Assembly (NCBI GenBank): GCA_030528765.1
Contig: JAUMYD010000030.1
Span: 1-14,245, forward strand
DNA length: 14,245 nucleotides
Direction of reading: 5' to 3'
Source of the DNA: Bacillota bacterium
GTDB lineage: Bacteria > Bacillota > Dehalobacteriia > UBA4068
The notes under the pieces are model-generated. The model made no database searches, was not told the origin of the DNA, and worked only from the letters and a program-made list of their open reading frames with translations. Every line of letters starts with the position of its first letter. The first letter of the stretch is position 1. Shown here in pieces: positions 6,424 through 14,050 of this stretch. The translations under genes were made by a program, and so were the position numbers.

Positions 6424-6498
6424 CAAAGATCCTCCCCCCTGCCCGGGGGCGCGGGAAAAAGCCCTTCTGTTCATTCGCAAGCTCCATCCCCCCTGTTT

Positions 6499-8349
6499 TT
6501 AGCCCAGGCCGCCCATGAGCAGCCATTCATTGCTCGCCAGTTTTTTCAGGGAAACACCGCTGTATTGCTTCTCGATCGTGCGGGCCGTTTCGCTGCAGCG
6601 GAGCGTCACCCCGCTGACTGCGGCAATCGTCACAGCACCGCTGCCATACCGCAGGATCTCAATTTCAGTGCCCACAGGAAAAGCCACGCCGGAATTTGCG
6701 GGAACAGTGATCGTTCGGGAAGAACTGGAATTCACCTGCTGCAGTGTCCCCGCGTCCGTCAGGGCCAAACTCTTGTTGCTCGTGACAGATACGATCCGGG
6801 CACTGGCCTGCGCTGCAGAGAGCTTGCTGCTGCCGTCCAGGCTGGCCAGCCCATTTGCAGCACCCTTTGCGCTGGGGGCCAGATAGTCCGTTCCCACCTC
6901 TGCCGCTGCCAGCCTGCCACCGCTGCCTTTGAGCAATCCGCTAAGGCTGCTGGCTGTCCCACTGCTCACTTCGTTCGGCCCGGCCGGCCCCTGCTGCCCC
7001 TGGGGCCCCCGGATATTCACACTATCCGGGTTGGGGAGATTCTTGTCATTGCTCCAGCTGAGCAGGCCCTCCTCATTCAGGCTGGGACGAAAGGTGGCGC
7101 CAGCCTCTCCGCTGGGGCCCTGGGGGCCTGTCCCGCCGGTGTCGCCTTTCAGCCCCTGGGGGCCGGGATCCCCCTGCCTGCCCTGGGGCCCCCGAATGTT
7201 CACCGTTTCCGGGTTGGGAAGGTTTTTGTCATTGCTCCAGCTGAGCTGGCCCTCCAAATTCAGGCTGGGAGTAAAGGTGGCGCCATCCTCACCGCCCGGC
7301 CCCTGGATGCTGCCATTGTTTGTCCAGAGGCCATGTACCGCATCCCATACATAAATATCATAGGGTGCTGCACTGCCAACCCCGTAGGCCGCTCCGGCAG
7401 CCGGGGAAGGGACAGCGGCCTGCAGCTGGCTCAGGCTGGTATAATACCCCAGGATCACAAAATCCGCTCCGTCCTCACCGTCCGCTCCGTCTGCGCCATC
7501 GGCACCATCCCGGCCCCGCAGATCCACTTTGCTGAAAGCGGCCCGGCAAAAATCATCATAGAGGCCCTCAACGAAAAAGACCTGCCCGTTATAGAGAATG
7601 AAATCCCCTATGTTTACAGAACCGCTGCCTTCCAAATCAGCAAAGAAAAACCTTCCGTAGTTCCCGTCCGGCGTGACGCTGCTGCTGGTCCACCACTTAT
7701 TTCCGCTCTCGCCCCGCAGGCCCCGCAGACCCTGGGGGCCGGCAGGCCCCTGTTCTCCCTGGACCCCCTTCTCGCCCCTGGGCAGCGTAAAGTCCAGAAT
7801 AAGTGCCTGCTCCGTGCCTGCATTATAAACAGCAGCCTCTTCCCCGCTGCTTACGCTGCCAATGCGAATGCTGGCTGCCTGCCCGTCCCGGCCCGCAGGG
7901 CCGGTCTCCCCGGGCGGGCCCTGCAGAAACAGCTTCCTGTTCCGGCAAATGCAGTGCTCACTGCTGACACTGCTGATCTGAAATACAGCGCCATCGTAAA
8001 GCAGCAGTTCCCCGATCTGCACCGTATCCGCAGCCGGGCTTTTCAGGCCGCTCATATCCTGATAATACACAAGCAGTCTTTCTCCATCCTCAGAAAGGCT
8101 GCCGCTGCCCGCATACCACCAAAGGCTTCCCGCCTCACCTCTTTCCCCCTGAAGCGTTCCATTGTTCACCCAGGTTTTTTTCACAGCATCCCAGCAGTAA
8201 AAAAGATAGGGCGGTGCGCTGCCCACTGCATATATATCCCCGGCCGCAGGCTGCAGCACAGCGGCCTCCAGCAGCTCCAGGCTTTCATAATAGCCCAGGA
8301 TCCGAATCCCGCTCCGCACCTGCCCCAGGTCAAAACTATAGGTCTTCAT
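6499..8349 (-). CDS. Modular collagen-like tail fibre
   Basis: A 616-residue fibre built from duplicated modules joined by Gly-x-y collagen-like segments. Module A (17-65 and 298-346) has GYY, PAAG, VGSA, WDAV and NNG. Module B (about 76-123 and 218-262) starts with WW and has IGELLLYDG / IGDFILYNG. Module C (356-386 and 417-447) has PSLN, LSWSNDKNLPNP and VNIRG. Collagen-like runs lie at 144-157, 192-215, 279-295, 387-416 and 448-458, mostly with GPQG, GPAG and GADG triplets. The C-terminus (495-616) has KGAANGLASLDGSSK, a common phage fibre motif, then a beta-rich tip. It probably trimerises and binds the host surface. Start at ATG 8349, preceded by GGGGGGAAGAG; it lies 11 bases past the upstream stop. 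Fibre identity is strong; the receptor is unknown. Confidence 0.88.
   Translation of the reverse strand: MKTYSFDLGQVRSGIRILGYYESLELLEAAVLQPAAGDIYAVGSAPPYLFYCWDAVKKTWVNNGTLQGERGEAGSLWWYAGSGSLSEDGERLLVYYQDMSGLKSPAADTVQIGELLLYDGAVFQISSVSSEHCICRNRKLFLQGPPGETGPAGRDGQAASIRIGSVSSGEEAAVYNAGTEQALILDFTLPRGEKGVQGEQGPAGPQGLRGLRGESGNKWWTSSSVTPDGNYGRFFFADLEGSGSVNIGDFILYNGQVFFVEGLYDDFCRAAFSKVDLRGRDGADGADGADGEDGADFVILGYYTSLSQLQAAVPSPAAGAAYGVGSAAPYDIYVWDAVHGLWTNNGSIQGPGGEDGATFTPSLNLEGQLSWSNDKNLPNPETVNIRGPQGRQGDPGPQGLKGDTGGTGPQGPSGEAGATFRPSLNEEGLLSWSNDKNLPNPDSVNIRGPQGQQGPAGPNEVSSGTASSLSGLLKGSGGRLAAAEVGTDYLAPSAKGAANGLASLDGSSKLSAAQASARIVSVTSNKSLALTDAGTLQQVNSSSSRTITVPANSGVAFPVGTEIEILRYGSGAVTIAAVSGVTLRCSETARTIEKQYSGVSLKKLASNEWLLMGGLG
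7010..7280 (-). repeat. Direct repeat within the fibre gene, 183-bp offset
   Basis: The DNA encoding module C is present twice, at about 7010-7100 and 7193-7283, offset by 183 bases (61 codons). For example GTCATTGCTCCAGCTGAG occurs on the plus strand at 7045 and at 7228. Similarity at DNA level, with scattered synonymous and non-synonymous changes, points to a fairly recent tandem duplication that includes the intervening collagen-like segment. Confidence 0.75.
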
Positions 8350-8360
8350 TCTCTTCCCCC

Positions 8361-9005
8361 CTAATACTCCCCATATGCAAAGAGCAGGTAGGAGCCCCCA
8401 AAGCGGCTGCCGCTGCTTTTTGCCCGAACAGAGAGATCTTTTCCGCTGAGCGTCCATTCCAGGGCATCCGTCTCCAGCGTATAATAGTCCTCTTCCGTAT
8501 CCATCAGCAGGTTCACATTGCAGCTCCCGTCCCTGCGATAAACAGCAGAGCCTATAATGCTGTATTGCGCATCATAGTCCAGCTCCAGCGGAAGCAGCAG
8601 CAGGCAGCTCAGCCCCGTAAAGGGCAGGCTGAGCTCCAGCTCCCGCCCGAAAAGATAGCGTTCTTCGCAAAACACCTTCACTGCCAAAACCTGCACCTGG
8701 GAAAAATAGCTTCCCGGGCTGGGGGAAATGATCTGCCTGCTTTCCCCCGGGGGGATCTGCCTCGTCTCCGTAGGCACCGCCGCGATGATTTGCTCCCCGA
8801 TCAGGTACTGCCCGGCGGCAATACTCTGCACACTGTCCCCGGGTATATAGCTTTGGGTCTCCTTGCTGAGAATGCTGCCGCTGATCCGGTTCCCTCTGCT
8901 GTCAATGGCCTCCCGCCCTGCCAGGATATGCCCGGGGCCGGCAGGCTTGCTCAGCTTGGGCAGAGAGCCGCCACCGCCGCCGCTGCCCATCACGATTCCT
9001 GTCAT
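8361..9005 (-). CDS. Phage tail-tip / fibre-associated protein
   Basis: A 214-residue protein with a flexible GSGGGGGS start. Residues about 25-45 (HILAGREAIDSRGNRISGSI) are the small 'IL-x-G-x-x-A-x-D-x-x-G-x-x-I-x-G-x-I' repeat common in tail proteins of Clostridia phages. Residues about 60-105 (SIAAGQYLIGEQIIAAVP, then PGESRQIISPSPGSYFSQVQVLAV) match the companion beta module of such proteins. The C-terminal half (110-214) is beta-rich without a known motif and ends in FAYGEY. Start at 9005, with AAAGGAGAA upstream, 23 bases past the previous gene. A structural role near the tail tip or linking the fibre is inferred from these modules and from its place between two collagen-containing proteins. 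Confidence 0.7.
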   Translation of the reverse strand: MTGIVMGSGGGGGSLPKLSKPAGPGHILAGREAIDSRGNRISGSILSKETQSYIPGDSVQSIAAGQYLIGEQIIAAVPTETRQIPPGESRQIISPSPGSYFSQVQVLAVKVFCEERYLFGRELELSLPFTGLSCLLLLPLELDYDAQYSIIGSAVYRRDGSCNVNLLMDTEEDYYTLETDALEWTLSGKDLSVRAKSSGSRFGGSYLLFAYGEY

Positions 9006-9028
9006 AATTCTTCTCCTTTCATCTTTGC

Positions 9029-9862
9029 TCAGGGCAGGAGGATCAGCGTCAGGGGGATATCCACCTGAGGCAGGCTCTGATCCGCCTGCAGCACAAAGCC
9101 ATCCTTTTCCTGCCCGGCCAGAAAAATACTGCCCGCCCGCCAGGCCTGCCTTTCTTCCTCCGTAGCCAGGCTGCTGTGGCAAAGCAGGAAGTTCGCATCC
9201 GCCGGCAGATCCTCCAGCAGCACCGTATTCTGCCTGCTGTCCGCATCCCAGCCCGCCGCAAAGGCGATACAGCTTCTTGTTTCACTCTTCTGCTCTGCTG
9301 CCAGAGCTTCATCCACATAGGCAAAAATATCCCGCTCTTTTCCCTGGGGGTCATACACACTGGGCCGCATATCTCCGTTTTCACCCTTTGGCCCGCGCAC
9401 ATAGCCCAGATCATAGAGCTTTTCTTCGCCGCTGCCCTCTTCCACCTCTCCCAGGCTGTAGATCAGATGCCCACGCTCATCAATACGAAAAGCATCCCCC
9501 TGAACCTCACTGCGGGTCAACAGGTACAAATGCCCATCAGCCCCCACATAAAAGCAATACATGCCATCAGTGGTATTCATCACGCCGTCAGAGCCCCGCA
9601 GCGCACCGCTGTCCAGCTTTTCCTGCATGCTCTCTCCATCCAGGAAGCGCACCAGCTCCGCATTTCCCTTCTGGTTGGCGGGAATGCGGCCCTCCGTCAG
9701 CTGCTTCAGCTCCTGCAGCACCGTTTCCAGATCCCCCTCCGGCAGGCCGTTTATGCTGATCTGATTCAAGCCCGCAGCCAGTGCATTCAGATCTGCCATG
9801 ATCTGCGCAGCATAGGCCCGGTCTCCTTCCCGAAAACGATAGGGAAGATTGATTCTTGCCAT
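9029..9862 (-). CDS. Tail fibre-like / short tail appendage protein
   Basis: A 277-residue protein. The N-terminus (INLPYRFREGDRAYAAQIMADLNAL, shown in part) is an attachment-type start seen in phage fibres, followed by a helical region to about 85. GSDGVM (90-95) and the nearby FYVGADGHLYLLT stretch (104-116) are beta segments typical of fibre proteins. A short collagen-like GPKGENGD (157-164) follows, and a beta-rich C-terminal domain (195-277) ends in PLTLILLP. Start at 9862 with AAAGGAGGAG upstream. Directly repeated CGAGCAAAA (9874-9882, 9883-9891) precedes the ribosome site. It lies directly after the nozzle gene, so it may be the fibre anchored on the tail or a fibre adaptor. Confidence 0.65.
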   Translation of the reverse strand: MARINLPYRFREGDRAYAAQIMADLNALAAGLNQISINGLPEGDLETVLQELKQLTEGRIPANQKGNAELVRFLDGESMQEKLDSGALRGSDGVMNTTDGMYCFYVGADGHLYLLTRSEVQGDAFRIDERGHLIYSLGEVEEGSGEEKLYDLGYVRGPKGENGDMRPSVYDPQGKERDIFAYVDEALAAEQKSETRSCIAFAAGWDADSRQNTVLLEDLPADANFLLCHSSLATEEERQAWRAGSIFLAGQEKDGFVLQADQSLPQVDIPLTLILLP

Positions 9863-9926
9863 AGTTCTCCTCCTTTTGCTCGTTTTGCTCGCTTTTTCCC
9901 ACTTTTTCGGCAGCCCCTTTCCGCTG

Positions 9927-11486
9927 CTATTCCATATACTGCAGCTGGCTCATGCTGACTCCCAGGTGGCTGCCCCGAGCCTTCCGCTTTCTGAAAACCA
10001 GGCCCAGCCCGTAGATCAGCAAAGGCTCATCCACATGCTCATCGCTGATGAAGAACCAAAGCCGCTTGGTTTTCCCGCGAATGGGCAGCTCCTTGGTAAC
10101 GGTATCCTCCCATCCCCAGTAGACCTGCCCAAAGCTGCCTTCCCCGTAGACCAGGCTTTCATCCAGATCCACAGTGCCCACCTGGTAGGCACTTTCCTGA
10201 TAATCTGCCTTCACCTGCACCCGAAAATGGGATTGCTCTTCCTTATATTGCCGGGCCACCGCCACCACCTTCCGCAGGCGGATCTCCCGCACCATGGCAT
10301 TGGCCACATCAAAGCCCTTGCTCACTGCCAGAATGGGAATAGCCATGATCCCTCCTGTATCCGGGCTGATATAATGTCGGCTTTCCTTGTCATAGCAAAG
10401 AATATGGCCCCTGGGGATCCCCAGATACAGCTTTCCCTGATAAAGGGAATAGCTCAGCGCACCCTGGGTAAATTCGCCAAAAAAAGCCTTCAGCCGGGGG
10501 TAATAGCGATACTCCCGCAGCAGCCCTTCCCCGCTTTCCACGCTCAGGAAGTAGCAGTTTTCCCAGACTACAGCGAAGGCGTTTTTAAGTGGGCCAAAGG
10601 AAAAAAGTGCTTCAGAAATCTTATTCTCGGAGATATTCTCTGCCGCTACCATGCTGCTGTTGCTGGGAACATAAAGGCGATACAGCCCATTTTCCCCCAG
10701 GTAATATACACCGTTCTCCAGCGTACACACGGTAGAAGCCCAGCGAGTGCCGGAGGTAACGCTGAGCTGCATCAGCTGCACATCGCTGCCTCCGTCCAGA
10801 TCCCAGCCGGAAAGATAGTGTACGCTGTGTTGCTTGAAGATCAAAAGCCCACCACCGAATTCATGCAGGGCGGTAATGCGATCATCATTCTTCGTGTTCA
10901 CATTGATCAGGGAGCTGCTGCCGATGCGAAAGGGCTCCCCGATCTCCGAAAAGAGAAGCACGTTCCCCTCTCCGGCATAAAACCAGCGCTGCCCTCTTTG
11001 CTCCACAGCCACGGCACTGCAGAGTCTGGCCCATTCCTCCTCGCTCATGCTTTCCGGCCGCTCCGGGGAAAAGATCCGGCTGCCATCATAACAGCTGATC
11101 GCCTTTCCACTGAGCCAATACAGCTTATGCCCGTGGATAAAGAAATCCCGCAGCAGCTCCGTTTCCGCAGAGACACAGCTCCATTCTCCACTTTCCTCCA
11201 GGTAACGATAAAGTGCCTGCCCGCCTGCGGCCTTGCGGCTGAAGGCCAGGCATTGCGTGGTGCCGTCCTCCAGTGTCAGGTGAATCAGCTTTTGCAGCCA
11301 TTGTTCCTGGCTGCTGTTGTCCAGCCGGGGCAGGGCGATCTCCGTGCCAAAGCTGCGGCAGATGCCAAAGCCCTCCCCCGGCACGATATTCACCGCCCGG
11401 GAAAGCTGGTTATCTTCCATATTGTCATTGGCCACCTCGGATAATCCACCGGAAAAATCCCGGTAGCAGCGTAAAACCTTGCTCAT
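9927..11486 (-). CDS. Short-tail nozzle-like protein (beta-propeller)
   Basis: A 519-residue protein. Its start (YRDFSGGLSEVANDNMEDNQLSRAVN, shown in part, then GFGICRSFG) follows the pattern GGL...N...M.D.EL..A.N.....G....R.G that opens many podovirus tail nozzle and stabiliser proteins. Residues about 60-390 show repeated strand-turn-strand blades with aromatic pairs (LYRYLEESGEW, HKLYWLSGKAI, NGVYYLGENGLYRLYV, GKLYLGIPRGHILCY), as in a beta-propeller. The C-terminal quarter is a beta sandwich-like region ending in SQLQYME. It probably forms the lower tail tube below the adaptor. Start at 11486 with AGGAGG upstream. The specific nozzle role rests on pattern, size and position beside an SU10-family capsid gene; no enzymatic motif is seen. 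Confidence 0.65.
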   Translation of the reverse strand: MSKVLRCYRDFSGGLSEVANDNMEDNQLSRAVNIVPGEGFGICRSFGTEIALPRLDNSSQEQWLQKLIHLTLEDGTTQCLAFSRKAAGGQALYRYLEESGEWSCVSAETELLRDFFIHGHKLYWLSGKAISCYDGSRIFSPERPESMSEEEWARLCSAVAVEQRGQRWFYAGEGNVLLFSEIGEPFRIGSSSLINVNTKNDDRITALHEFGGGLLIFKQHSVHYLSGWDLDGGSDVQLMQLSVTSGTRWASTVCTLENGVYYLGENGLYRLYVPSNSSMVAAENISENKISEALFSFGPLKNAFAVVWENCYFLSVESGEGLLREYRYYPRLKAFFGEFTQGALSYSLYQGKLYLGIPRGHILCYDKESRHYISPDTGGIMAIPILAVSKGFDVANAMVREIRLRKVVAVARQYKEEQSHFRVQVKADYQESAYQVGTVDLDESLVYGEGSFGQVYWGWEDTVTKELPIRGKTKRLWFFISDEHVDEPLLIYGLGLVFRKRKARGSHLGVSMSQLQYME

Positions 11487-11528
11487 AATGCCTCCTGTCC
11501 ACCCACCGCCCACCCTTTTCGCTCTGCC

Positions 11529-11555
11529 GCCCGGCCAGAGCCCCTCTGCCCGGGC
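11529..11555 (-). other. Second hairpin between capsid and nozzle genes
   Basis: GCCCGG-x-CAGAG pairs with CTCTG-x-CCGGGC around a GGG loop on the minus strand: eleven pairs with one internal G-G mismatch. There is no T tract after it. It follows closely on the hairpin at 11568-11592. Confidence 0.5.
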
Positions 11556-11567
11556 CATCCTTCTTCT

Positions 11568-11592
11568 CAGGCCCGGCAGTGCTGCCGGCCTG
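11568..11592 (-). other. Strong hairpin directly after the capsid gene
   Basis: CAGGCC/GGCCTG and GGCAG/CTGCC form an eleven-pair stem with one bulged base and a very small loop, 12 bases past the capsid stop. On the minus strand it is not followed by T residues; on the plus strand TTTTA follows. It may act as a message-stabilising or partial-termination element that sets capsid expression above tail expression. Confidence 0.5.
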
Positions 11593-11604
11593 TTTTATCC
11601 CGCC

Positions 11605-12765
11605 TTATTCCTCCGGCACATAAGCGCCGGTGATGACCATATGGGTCTGCGGCAGGCGCAGCTCCAGAGAGCATTCAGTAAGGAATTCATCCACGATCCC
11701 ATCCAGGCCGGGGCTCTGTACACCCACATTCAGCTTGGTATCACGGCCATCCAGGTAGGCATAACGGACATTCTCCGTATCCAGAACAAAGCCATAGCCC
11801 TCATAGATCTCCCCTTCCAGCAGCGGGTCATAGATCACCTTCAGATCACCGTAGGTGGTGATCAGGTTCTTCACCCGCAGACCATAGGTATCCTTGCTCA
11901 CATCCGTGACCAGCTTCTTATCTGCCCAGCTGTTGATGGCAGCAGCCAGGTTGGGGCCGGCAATGAGCAGTTTGTTCTGGGAGCCGTGGCGGAAAACTTC
12001 CCTTGCCACCTTGCTGTCAAAGTTGCGGTAGCTCAGCGGGTTGTTGCTGCTGTCAAAGCTCACCTTGTTGTTATCGCCCAGCATCTCCACCAGGCCGCCC
12101 ATGCTGCGGCGGGGTGCGGTGCCGCTCAGATCCTCCTTGCGCTGACCAAAGTAAAGCGCTCTGGCAATGTCGCGCTTGTGTTCAATGGAAGCCTTGCGGC
12201 GCTGATAGGCCCTGTCCTTGCCGCCATGAAGCATACTGGCCGCCTCAGTGCCGGAAAGGGCAATGGGCGTACGGAAGATCTGCGTATAGTTATAGCCGTT
12301 CGTCTCCTGTGTGGATTTTGCCACGCGCATGCTGCTGTTTTCTTCCATTGCCGGGCCGATGTTCAGCAGGGCGGCCTGATCAGCGATGCTTGCTGCGGCG
12401 GTGGAGCCATAGCCGCGGACCACAGTCAGCGCATCATCGGAAACTGCCGTCACCAGCAGGTTTTCACCGCTGGCAGGCAGTTTCAGCACATCTCCAACAC
12501 GGAAGATGGAAGCATCTGCCACAGGAATGCTGCTGGCAGATGCGGATACATCCCCGCTCACGCGGGACCAGGTTTCCAGCAGATCATCCTCCAGCCATTC
12601 AAATTTGGGGTTATAGACCACACGGCAGTCCTCCCGCAGCACCTTCAGAAAGGTGAGGAAGGGTGCCTCATTGGGGTCCAGCAATGCAATGTCCTTTGCC
12701 ATATCCACCATGCGGCGGCTGGCAGCAATATTGTTCGTCATACGGGCACCGGTAATATTTGTCAT
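11605..12765 (-). CDS. Major capsid protein, SU10-like family
   Basis: A 386-residue HK97-fold capsid protein of the SU10 major head protein type (formerly DUF5309). The diagnostic N-terminal pattern is present: RRMVDMAKDIALLDPNEAPF at about 18-37, then PKFEWLEDDL at about 53-62. A beta insertion follows (SSIPVADASIFRVGDVLKLP, GENLLV, VVRGYGST), then ENSSMRV and NYTQIFRTP at about 135-150. The second half has RRKASIEHKRDIARALYFG, MGGLVEML, LIAGPNLAAAINSWADKK and the C-terminal HMVITGAYVPEE. Start at 12765, with GGAGG eight bases upstream; the alternative ATG at 12780 overlaps that ribosome site. A 77-base A-rich leader precedes it. No separate capsid protease is visible next to it. Confidence 0.9.
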   Translation of the reverse strand: MTNITGARMTNNIAASRRMVDMAKDIALLDPNEAPFLTFLKVLREDCRVVYNPKFEWLEDDLLETWSRVSGDVSASASSIPVADASIFRVGDVLKLPASGENLLVTAVSDDALTVVRGYGSTAAASIADQAALLNIGPAMEENSSMRVAKSTQETNGYNYTQIFRTPIALSGTEAASMLHGGKDRAYQRRKASIEHKRDIARALYFGQRKEDLSGTAPRRSMGGLVEMLGDNNKVSFDSSNNPLSYRNFDSKVAREVFRHGSQNKLLIAGPNLAAAINSWADKKLVTDVSKDTYGLRVKNLITTYGDLKVIYDPLLEGEIYEGYGFVLDTENVRYAYLDGRDTKLNVGVQSPGLDGIVDEFLTECSLELRLPQTHMVITGAYVPEE

Positions 12766-12842
12766 AGGATATACCTCCATTTTTTTTGTTTATCCATCCA
12801 TAGTCTATATTTTTGTTTTTCTTTTCTTCCGCTTTTCCCGGC

Positions 12843-13424
12843 CTAAAAAATGCTCTTTTTGCGGGCCTGGGCCATGGCGCGGATGATCTCCTGCTCCGGG
12901 GAAAGCGGGGCCGGGCTTCCGCGGTGCAGGCTGGAAGTGTCCAGGTGCAGGCGGCGCTGCCGCTCTTTCTCCAGGCGGGCCTCCTCCTGCTGCCCTGCCA
13001 GAAGTGCGGCTTCCATCACCTGCTGCAGATCCTGCTCCGGGAAGCCATAAAGCTCCATGGCAGCCAGGCGCAGCATATTTTCCGGATCCCGCTGCCAAAG
13101 GCAGCCATCGCCGTAGCGCCCGCTGATCTCTGCCATTTTCAAAACCAACTCCCGAAGATTTCCCCTGGCCTGCGGCCAGCGCTGCAAAACCTCCTGCTGG
13201 GCCATGCCCCAGCGTTTTTCCTGCTCTTCTTCTTCCGGGCCGGACTTTTTCGGGCCGACAGGAGAAAGGCCGTCTTTTTCCTCTGCGGCTGCGGGAAGCC
13301 CCGAATGCAGTCCCCCAGCAGGCAGGCTTTCCCTTTGCTGCCCCGCAGATTCCTGCTCCTCCAGGCGGGCCAAAAGATTCTGGTCACTCAGATCCAGCGG
13401 ACCGCTGTTGCCAAACAATGTCAT
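12843..13424 (-). CDS. Putative capsid scaffolding protein
   Basis: A 193-residue, charged, probably mostly helical protein with low-complexity stretches: SDQNLLARLEEQESAGQQRESL near the start (in part), PGPKKSGPEEEEQEK-like acidic/basic runs at about 65-78, and EEARLEKERQRRLHL at about 145-160. It ends in a basic QARKKSIF tail. A charged helical protein just before the capsid gene, ending with a basic tail, is the usual form of a scaffold, whose basic C-terminus binds the capsid protein. Start at 13424 with AAAGGAGG seven bases upstream, 25 bases past the upstream stop. The function is inferred from position and composition, not from a recognised domain. Confidence 0.55.
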   Translation of the reverse strand: MTLFGNSGPLDLSDQNLLARLEEQESAGQQRESLPAGGLHSGLPAAAEEKDGLSPVGPKKSGPEEEEQEKRWGMAQQEVLQRWPQARGNLRELVLKMAEISGRYGDGCLWQRDPENMLRLAAMELYGFPEQDLQQVMEAALLAGQQEEARLEKERQRRLHLDTSSLHRGSPAPLSPEQEIIRAMAQARKKSIF

Positions 13425-13449
13425 ACAAATCCTCCTTTCCGAATCCTCA

Positions 13450-13971
13450 TCAGTACACATACCAGCCTTCCAGCTGTCCGCGGGCCAGCTCCAGCCTGGC
13501 CTTGGCCAGGTTCTTTCCCTGGTAGTAATAACTCAGCCACTTGCTGGCATGCTTGCTCTCCTCCCCATCCCCTTCGCTCTCCACATCCCAGTAGCGGGAA
13601 GCCGCAAACAAAGCGGGAAGATAGTGCAGCGCAGGCAAAAGCTCACTTTCCTCGCTGCCATTGGTGCCGCTGAGCGCTTTGGGAATGCGCCGATAATAGA
13701 TTCTCTTTCCGGCTGTTTCCCCTTCCAGCTGCAGGCGCCCATCCGGCAGGCGGCGAAAGGGAAGATCGCAGCCGATCAGGGTCAGCCAATCCTCCCCCGG
13801 TCGAACACAGCCCTCTTCATCCGTTTCCAGCTCTGCGCTTTCCAGCGGCCCCAGATCATAGGCCAGATCCATCTGGGCCTCGTTGAACCAAAGTGCCAGC
13901 TGAACACTGTCCACCTGGTCACTGGTGCCGGTGTAAGCTTCAAACATCTCCCGCATCTGATCAAATGTCAT
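13450..13971 (-). CDS. Phage head-tail adaptor-like protein
   Basis: A 173-residue protein starting MTFDQMREMFEAYTG. The layout (N-terminal helix, NEAQMDLAYDLGPLESAE, a central beta part with LPFRRLPDGRLQL, then a second set of helices with LPALHYLPALFAASRYWDVE and KWLSYYYQGKNLAKARLEL, in part) is that of the adaptor/connector proteins of short-tailed phages, including the SU10 type, which sit under the portal. Start at 13971, preceded by GGGAGGTGAAAAG. The frame stays open upstream to 14226 through the 83-bp repeats, but that part is repeat-derived and the internal ribosome site is strong. Its place before the scaffold and capsid genes is unusual, since adaptors normally follow the capsid gene. 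Confidence 0.65.
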   Translation of the reverse strand: MTFDQMREMFEAYTGTSDQVDSVQLALWFNEAQMDLAYDLGPLESAELETDEEGCVRPGEDWLTLIGCDLPFRRLPDGRLQLEGETAGKRIYYRRIPKALSGTNGSEESELLPALHYLPALFAASRYWDVESEGDGEESKHASKWLSYYYQGKNLAKARLELARGQLEGWYVY

Positions 13972-14050
13972 CTTTTCACCTCCCTTCCTCCCGGCAAAAA
14001 ATTTTTCTGCCTGCTTGCAAAAACGGCAGCAGCCTCCTCCAGAGAAGCTC
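13972..14050 (-). other. Leader between tandem repeats and adaptor gene
   Basis: This 79-base spacer has no gene. On the minus strand it holds a near-palindrome, GGCAGAAAAATTTTTTGCC, just before the GGGAGG ribosome site, and a weak TGCT...AGCA stem upstream of it. The T run could give weak termination or pausing, but the stem is poor. A promoter is not evident. Confidence 0.3.

Noticed and set aside
6499..8349. Diversity-generating retroelement target in the fibre
   Set aside because: No reverse transcriptase gene, no template/variable repeat pair with adenine-specific changes; the repeats are module duplications.
6223..8364. Long plus-strand open frame of about 713 codons opposite the fibre gene
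   Set aside because: It is the antisense of the GC-rich Gly/Pro collagen-like coding sequence, has no ribosome site, and its translation is low-complexity Pro/Ala/Gly without domain character.
9849..11444. Long plus-strand open frame opposite the nozzle-like gene
   Set aside because: Antisense shadow of a well-formed minus-strand gene with a strong ribosome site; the product has no recognisable family.
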